Shown piece by piece: positions 58,047 to 64,000 of a DNA stretch of 64,000 nucleotides; within the stretch, counting starts at the first letter, position 1, and each line of letters starts with the position of its first letter. The notes under the pieces are model-generated. The model ran no database searches and was not told where the DNA came from. It saw only the letters and a list, made by a program, of their open reading frames with translations. Origin of the DNA: Tenodera sinensis (taxonomy: Eukaryota; Arthropoda; Insecta; Mantodea; Mantidae); contig CM060972.1 of the NCBI GenBank assembly GCA_030765045.1, positions 54,760,971 to 54,824,970 on the forward strand. The letters are read 5' to 3'. Made by a program: the position numbers and the translations under genes.

Positions 58047-58909
58047 ACTTTCTCTACTGGTATTGTATTCCACCCAAAAATTCCATGTCAAGATTTCACC
58101 GGAAATATATAGTTTCAGACCCTCTGAATCCAAAAAAAAAAGCATTTTTAGAGAAAGGTCCGTGTGTGTGTCTGTGTGTCAGTCTGTGTGTCTGTGTGTC
58201 AGTCTGTGTGTCAGTCTGTGGACAGCATAACTCAAAAACGAAAACTTGGTTAAAAACCAAAGTTGGTATTTAAGTTTAGTGTCTTTCAAGGATGCGACAC
58301 GAACATTCTGAAGAAAATAGCACCACCGTAAACTACCCTTTACATAGAAAATTTTTCGAAAATTTTGATTTTCTTGAAAATGGCTCTAACGATTTTGATT
58401 AAAATGTCATATGTTTGAGATATTTTGATCAGAAATGAAATGTATATCTTGAATTTTCTGGCTATAGCCCCTGTAGTCGTATTTACTCTGGACGACTTTT
58501 GCATAACTGGTAAACCGTTAGACATAGACCAAATTATACTATACAAAAAATGTAGATCTTGCTAAAATACCCAATTTATGCCTGAATAAATTTTCTTGTA
58601 AGGTGAACCATTTCGGAGATATTCCTTGTTATGTGTGTGAGTTTCGGAAAACTTAGAACTTTCATGAAATGGATCATCGTTGTTCATTTTTTATGTTAAG
58701 TGTGCAAAGACAACAGAATCTCAAACATTTGACTATCGCACAAAGCCTACTGTATTCTAACATTCCCCTTGCACCTACAAGGAAATAAGCAATAAGATAA
58801 TTTGTACAAATGTTTGTCTTAACTAACACGAAGAAGATATAGGAATAAGAGTTTGTAGGAATGGTTAGTACAAGAGTAGAGAAAGTCATGTGAGTGCAAC
58901 ACACCAGAT
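58047..58909 (-). repeat. Family A repeat, best-preserved copy, minus strand
   Basis: ACTTTCTCTACT (58047-58058) and AGTAGAGAAAGT (ending 58886) form perfect 12-bp inverted repeats. The outer CATGTGAGTGCAACACACCAGA follows. The microsatellite is a GTGTGTCTGT tract. Of the copies here this one best shows the full plan. Confidence 0.9.
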
Positions 58910-60049
58910 TTTTTTCCTTAGAATTTCATTTTGAACCCAAAGCTTAACTTTATTCTTTGCAACTAAAGTGTTTCTTTCCTTTTTTGGCTAGGACATCAGC
59001 TTTTTGATTTTCTTTAGGTAAGAATGAATTTCTTACTATTTTATTTAAAAAAGTGCTATTTGTGTCTCCCTTCTGAGGATCAAGGTTTATACAACTGAAA
59101 TTGTAACTTCAGCTTAACTGAAGATCATTCTTAAGTTGTTATACGTCTATGAAAACTCCCACAATTATTATTGCTATTATTAGTAAATCTCAGCGAAATC
59201 TACGATTGTAGACATCTATGAATTTGTTATGTATTATAAGCATCTTGTGTTGAAACTTTGTATTTGCATTTCATTGTTATACAGAAGTCTCGTGTGTTTA
59301 AGTTTTTAATGAGTTTTCTGAAGTTGAGTTTGGTGGAAAACAAGTAACTTTTAGCAGACATATAATCTGGAGGCAAGAGGAGCATTCTTCATTGTAGAAG
59401 CACTTAAATGACGTATCAGAAAATTGACTGTAGTAACCAGTACGTGACTTCGGAGAAGGAAAGGCTCTAAGCGTTTGAGCACTCGGTAAAAAATTCAAAC
59501 AAGATTGAAAATAATGCGTCTTAAATCGATTAAAAATTTGCCCTAGTTTCTTGGATAGCGTTGAATATACAATAAAACTTCCAATTATTGGTTGGCAGTG
59601 AACTTTTTTAGATACCATTTTTAAAGGTCTAGCATGGCTTTAAATGGTATGTGCGCTATATTTAAACGCTTTTTTCCGCTTAAAGTTTTGGCAGTGTTTG
59701 AACGAAATATGGGCCAAAAGGGCTGAAAAACCAAACTCAGTGGAAAGGAGAGATTAAGCTATGAACATGAGGAGAGAGGCTTATAGAAAAAATAGGGAAG
59801 TTGTGACAAACATGTAATCTGACTCATGATCATGATGCATGTGTTTATAAAAAATATTTTTTCTCGACTTTATATTTTTAACACACTATCTGCTCCATGC
59901 GCATTAAATTTTGTGCTTTGCACCTAGAATTTTACCAGCATGTGTTCTATTTATGTGACCTCAACTTCAGTTTTGAAGTTTCTTTTTTAGCTTTAAAGGA
60001 TTATATACACAAAAGAAGATTTAAAAAGTATTTTCAAGGTTCATCAAAG
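58910..60049. other. No recognisable gene
   Basis: A 106-codon minus-strand frame at 59298-59618 shows no family. Nothing else. Confidence 0.35.
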
Positions 60050-60232
60050 TCGGTATGGCTGGCTCAGTTGGTTAGATACTGGCCTACTTATCCCAAGGTC
60101 GCGGGTTCAAATCCGGCCCAGACCGATGGTTTTTAAGTGTGCTTCTAAAAGAACTCCTGCAGGACGAAAATCCGGCACACCGGCGACGCTGATGTGATCA
60201 TCGCAATTAACAGCGTCATTAAAAAACAAACT
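60050..60232 (+). mobile_element. tRNA-derived SINE
   Basis: A box TGGCTCAGTTGG (60059-60070) and B box GGGTTCAAATCC (60103-60114) in tRNA spacing. They are followed by a tRNA-unrelated body with CTCCTGCAGGACGAAAATCC and GGCACACCGGCGACGCTG and an A-rich tail. Boundaries are clear to within a few bases. Confidence 0.85.
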
Positions 60233-60894
60233 ATTTTTTTTTCTTAAAGCAAAGAAATTGATTAGTTTAAAACATGATATTTTTTCTTGCTGCCAGAGAT
60301 AGACAGTGTTTGTTGGGCAATTGGAGTTTATAAAATAATAAAATTGTTGCGATATATTAGGTTTTGCTGTGTATGGAGTATTTTGAATATTAAGGTATTT
60401 TTGTATTGTAAATAAATTTTATAATGAATTCCCTCAAAACTATAAAACAGATTGTTCTGGAACTTTGTGTGGTAGTTTATATTATAAACACCCTTAAGTA
60501 TGCAAACTACAGATTTTATACCTACAAAACTATAGAGTTCAAATTTCAGTCCCACGGCTTCAGGTGGCCTGGATTCCCGGCTGGAGTGAGCAATTTTTGT
60601 TCAATAATGATAAATTCCATTCTCCACAATGTCTCAAAAAGGGAATGTAGCAGTTAATGTGAGTGAGTCTAATTTTAAAACTTAACGAAGTAATAATAAT
60701 AAGGAATCCCACAGTTCAGCGAGTAAAGTCAAAGCCTCCCAATATAACGTATAAATGAAGTAATTAAAATAGTAAGTCGCATCATTGGATTAAAATATAT
60801 ATATAATGTATAGCTTGGTTTTCAAGGGACAAGTTAAGATAATGTGGCATTCTCCGATGTTACTGTTTCCAAGACAGGGTTAAGTTGGTTATAA

Positions 60895-60896
<2 letters not shown>
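60233..60896. other. No recognisable gene
   Basis: AT-rich, no supported features. Confidence 0.4.
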
Positions 60897-60978
<82 letters not shown>

Positions 60979-61257
60979 ACACAAGCGCGCGCATATTGGA
61001 AAACAAACTTTCCTCAAATGGAACATCGGTATTCATTTTTATGTTAGCCGTGCAAAGAGAACGGAATTTCAAAGCTTTAAAAGATTTGACTATCGCTCAA
61101 AGCCTACTGTATTCCCATATTCTCCTTGTACCTACAAGGAAATAAGCAATAATTTGTACAAATGTTTATCTCAACTAACACGAACAAGATGAAATAAGAG
61201 TTTGTAGGAATGGTTAGTACAAGAGTAGAGAAAGTCATGTGAGTGCAACACATCAGC
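60897..61257 (-). repeat. Family A repeat, truncated, with long CA tract
   Basis: A CA microsatellite (60897-60984) leads into the 5' half of the consensus on the minus strand, ending GTAGAGAAAGT then CATGTGAGTGCAACACATCAG. A diverged 3' half in the opposite orientation may follow at 61258-61370 (GGGGTTCCAGAACATTTATTTC). Confidence 0.8.
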
Positions 61258-61376
61258 TGTTTTAGATATAAGGGGTTCCAGAACATTTATTTCTGATAAA
61301 ATCTTGATTTGGAATTTTTAGGTGGAGTGCAATATCGTACTTATTTTACGCAGTAGAAAAAATAAGAATGCGACTC

Positions 61377-61442
61377 AGCCATGGCAGCTCAGCTGGTTAG
61401 AGCAACCGGATGATCCGTGGTTCATACCTCCGCTATGGTGTT
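61377..61442 (+). pseudogene. tRNA-like pseudogene or SINE head
   Basis: GCAGCTCAGCTGGTTAGAGC (D-arm/A box) and CCGTGGTTCATACCTCCGC (T-arm/B box) are only about 25 bases apart, and GCCAT can pair with ATGGT at the ends. The anticodon arm is too short for a functional tRNA. Confidence 0.5.
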
Positions 61443-61484
61443 GTATTCTTGTGTCTGACTCTACTTTTCCAGTCCTAATTTAGA

Positions 61485-62292
61485 TACAGTTGAACCTGCT
61501 TTATACAGAACTCAGTTCTAAGTAATTCGTGTTTATACTAAGTATGTAAAGATCCAGACAAAATGTAATTTAGAAAATATGTTAATAGAACCTTATTTAT
61601 ACGTAGTGCATTTATACGTAAAATAAACCGAGTTTTACGTAATTATAATGAGCATATGACATACGTTATCTTAAAAGAAACGAAGGCGTGTATTCTTTAT
61701 CTTTGTTGACAAACACAGAATCTGAGCGTGCGGCTTTCGGCCGCGGGAACAAAGGACAAGGACGTTTGCTGGTAGAGCCGGCGGCTTTCGGCGCGACAAT
61801 GTCGTAGCAACAGACGAGAAGTAAAGATACAAATTTTCAGTATCTGATTTTAACTGATGAACAAGCGCTTTTGTCTTTCAGTTCTAAATTACTTTTAATC
61901 AGCCATGGAGAACAGAAAAAGGAAATGTTACACACTAGATCTCATACTCATACGATAGGTGAAACTTAATACACAAAATCCAAAAACAGAAATCGCTTCA
62001 TGCTTAGGAATTGCTTACACTATCATCAGTAACAAAAGGAGATTTTGCGCTTAAGAAAAGAGAAACAAGCCAAATTAACTGATTCCAAGTTCATAATAGT
62101 GTTTTCTTAGTACATATCTTTGTTGTTTGAAAACTTTTACCATTTTACAACTGCATTATTTTGTTGTTGTTGTTTTGTTTTTTGTTTTTTTTAAATATGA
62201 TCCATTATCAGAACTTCATTTGTAATTAATTCTAAGTTATAAGTAATCTCTTTTGTTCCCCTTAATATAGGCATAAATCAGGTTCAACTGTA
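61485..62292. mobile_element. Tigger/pogo-like MITE with TA duplications
   Basis: CAGTTGAACCTG (61487-61498) and CAGGTTCAACTG (62279-62290) are perfect inverted ends flanked by TA on both sides, the pogo/Tigger signature. Near 61903 a decayed start (MENRKRKCYTLD) and EIASCLGIAYT-like text recall the helix-turn-helix of Tigger transposases. The catalytic domain is deleted. Confidence 0.85.
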
Positions 62293-62394
62293 TAATTTTA
62301 TTACCTTTCTATTGCATAAATAATATAAGATCCTTGTTGGTCGTTCCCTATCCAAATATAGGTGACTCTGTTAAAAAAAAATGGTTTTGTTTGC

Positions 62395-62955
62395 AATGTC
62401 TGAGCTCACAATGCCTTGATATGGGAACCACGTGTAACTCGGCATATGTCTACACGGTAATCAAATTCTTGCCATATCCTTCTTGATACAGTGGTAGCAA
62501 CTTCTGCAATCCTGCACTTAAGTGCTTCAACATTTCGTGATAAAGGTGGCACATACACACTATCTTCTATGTATTCCCATAGCAAGAAGTCACAGGGAGT
62601 TAGATCCGGGGATCTGGGAGGCCACTTGTTAAAACAGTTATTTTTCCCTGCTCGTCCTATCCAGCGTTGAAGTAACTCATTGTTAAGGAACTTTTGAACT
62701 CATGATAATGGGGTGGGGCCCCGTCTTGCTGGAACAAGAAATCATCAGAATCTTCTTTAATTACATACATATGTACTGCGGCGAATGTGGAGACTACGAG
62801 CATTACCTGTAACATCAAAACAAAAGCATTTGAGATCCTGCTTCATACGACATCTAAACGAAAGCTTTCTCATGTGTTGTTTTTGTGTAATAAATCAAGA
62901 AAAGTATTATCGAACTTTAGGGACACCTGTATATTGTGACAAAGGGTAAGTCCAG
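62395..62955 (-). pseudogene. Tc1/mariner-like transposase remnant
   Basis: On the minus strand FQQDGAPPHY-like text near 62700-62745 (the conserved catalytic stretch) is followed by SGLPDPRI near 62610 and the C-terminal PPLSRNVEALKCRIAEVAT and WQEFDYRVDICRVTRGSHI (62420-62560). Stops replace conserved Trp/Leu positions. CAGGTGTCCCTAAAGTTCG near 62917-62935 could be its 5' terminus. Confidence 0.75.
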
Positions 62956-63217
62956 TTAGATGTCAGCTTATTTCTCTTCTGAACTGAATCACAAAAATAC
63001 AATTCTGTGTTTTGTTGTTAATACAGTTCAGAATTCATCCTGAGCTTCCAACCCAGCTGTACCGTCCTGTCGAACTTTGACACGAACTTCACTTATTTTC
63101 TACTTTCTATCTCTTTAAAATTACTGGCTTCATTGTTTCACTATAGTCTCTCAACAGATATATCGCTCAAGAATTGAGACTCGCATAAGAAAGAGCTTCT
63201 TTTGCCCTCCCGACTCG
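62956..63217 (-). other. Possible 5' leader of the heat-shock promoter
   Basis: Minus-strand sequence downstream of the TATA box is A-rich (GAAGTTCGTGTCAAAG, AACAACAAAACACAG), like many insect heat-shock leaders. It contains no long open frame. It is interrupted or ended by the transposon remnant beyond 62955. Confidence 0.3.
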
Positions 63218-63314
63218 CTTATATAGGCCAGGTGAATTCTCTGTAAAATTCACCCTTTCCCGAAACTTCTCGCCCACAAGCATGGCAGGTGAACACTTCT
63301 AGAATTGTCTGGAA
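63218..63314 (-). promoter_or_regulatory. Heat-shock-type promoter
   Basis: Read on the minus strand: TTCCAGACAATTCTAGAA (63297-63314) holds four alternating nTTCn/nGAAn pentamers with one mismatch. GAAGTTTCGGGAA (63257-63269) is a perfect three-pentamer heat-shock element. The TATA box CCTATATAAG (63218-63227) lies 30 bp further. This spacing fits insect hsp70-type promoters, with transcription predicted to begin near 63190 toward lower coordinates. No chaperone coding sequence follows in the window; a decayed transposon lies about 250 bp downstream. Confidence 0.6.
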
Positions 63315-64000
63315 TCGCTTTGTTCTACCGCACTCATAGCTGTCTTTGTTCTGACCACTCCATTGTCGTCGGACCGCGTATACTGTGAGGTAGCTTCACC
63401 TTGAGCGTCTCTTTTAGTCTTCAACAGAAAATTCAATATTAATACTTTTTAAACACCGACGTAATAGTTATATTGAATCATTCTAACTTGTAAATAATAT
63501 TTTTCTTTGGAGAACTACAATCTTATGAGAGAAAATCGAGACAAAAGTGTCCTTATTTTCGATCTACTTCCGCTACAACCTCCCTAATCGATCTACAACA
63601 ATAATGTGACAAGCTATAAGCTTCAATCCCAAGGCCCTAACGCGATGTTCACTTTATCTTGCCGAGCACAAACAGTTAATGCGTATCTAAAGATAGAAGA
63701 GGAGCTTAGTGAAGCAGAACTTATTTCTAAACAGTACACCAGGAGATGGGATATGAAATTTGCATTTGATTTGCTCAGCTCCTCCTCCTGCACCGTCTGT
63801 CGCAAGATATACATGATATGTATGTATGTATGGTGAAATGAAACAGACTTAAGAAGCCTCTTATGCTGGGATTACAATTTCAAAGCAGCAATAGGGGTGT
63901 TTTCTTTTTGCAGCCCTCATCTTGCTCTATAGAGAGCCTTCCTTACGTCCCATCCGCTTTCATTAGGGCACAACTTAGAGAAATAAAACTGCTACATCTG
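63315..64000. other. No recognisable gene
   Basis: A 76-codon frame at 63606-63836 is overlapped by an equally long frame on the other strand; neither is recognised. Confidence 0.35.

Noticed and set aside
58047..58886. Family A as a simple MITE with ACTTTCTCTACT terminal repeats
   Set aside because: A further ~22 bp (CTGATGTGTTGCACTCACATG) is conserved outside the 5' repeat in most copies, so the inverted repeats are subterminal.
61377..61442. Functional tRNA gene
   Set aside because: The A and B boxes are too close together and there is no room for an anticodon arm.
63606..63836. Small host protein gene
   Set aside because: A frame of similar length exists on the opposite strand and nothing in either resembles a known domain.

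Overview
The window looks like nuclear DNA of an arthropod, most likely a hemimetabolous insect. It is AT-rich and packed with decayed transposons, tRNA-derived SINE pieces and CA/TTC microsatellites. It contains TTAGG pentamers, the usual arthropod telomere unit, and no recognisable intact host gene. The species cannot be named from the sequence.

The centrepiece is a 17.6-kb element at 30222-47837 that is almost a perfect palindrome. Its two arms are 8,557 and 8,550 bp, and they flank a 509-bp non-palindromic loop at 38779-39287. Each arm carries an intact 1,219-residue protein-primed family-B DNA polymerase gene, transcribed from the centre outward. The ends read 5'-AGTAGGG...CCCTACT-3' and are flanked by a 6-bp target duplication, TAGCAC. 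AG termini plus a 6-bp duplication are hallmarks of Polinton/Maverick elements. However, no integrase, capsid, ATPase or protease gene is present, and the 'terminal repeat' has grown to cover the whole element. From outside to inside each arm holds: a TATA-like tip, an outward-pointing (TTAGG)17-18 tract, a Gly/Asp-rich reading frame, the polymerase, its putative promoter, a CA/CG tract, an ACCGCCGTTTC repeat array, a GAA-rich tandem duplication and a ~140-bp quasi-periodic array of tRNA T-arm-like motifs. The loop holds eight TGACGTCA (CRE/ATF) sites, GGGCGTGG boxes and TATA-like motifs, partly as five exact 52-bp periods. I infer a snap-back derivative of a Polinton-like genome that duplicated its polymerase end and was inserted by an integrase acting in trans.

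Left of it (1-30221) there are many copies of one ~0.8-kb dispersed repeat (here family A: subterminal inverted repeats ACTTTCTCTACT, an internal CA tract, a 3' palindrome). There are also two other repeat families (B and C), two hAT remnants with a CGGBP1-like transposase (one with clear inverted repeats and target duplication), LINE 3' fragments and SINE-like pieces.

Right of it (47838-64000) are LINE RNase H and RT fragments, a degraded mariner, a third hAT remnant, a small TTAA-flanked candidate MITE, a Tigger/pogo MITE with TA duplications, a Tc1/mariner-like remnant and more family A copies. Close to the right edge, a TATA box preceded by good heat-shock elements (63218-63314, minus strand) looks like a heat-shock promoter without a visible coding region.
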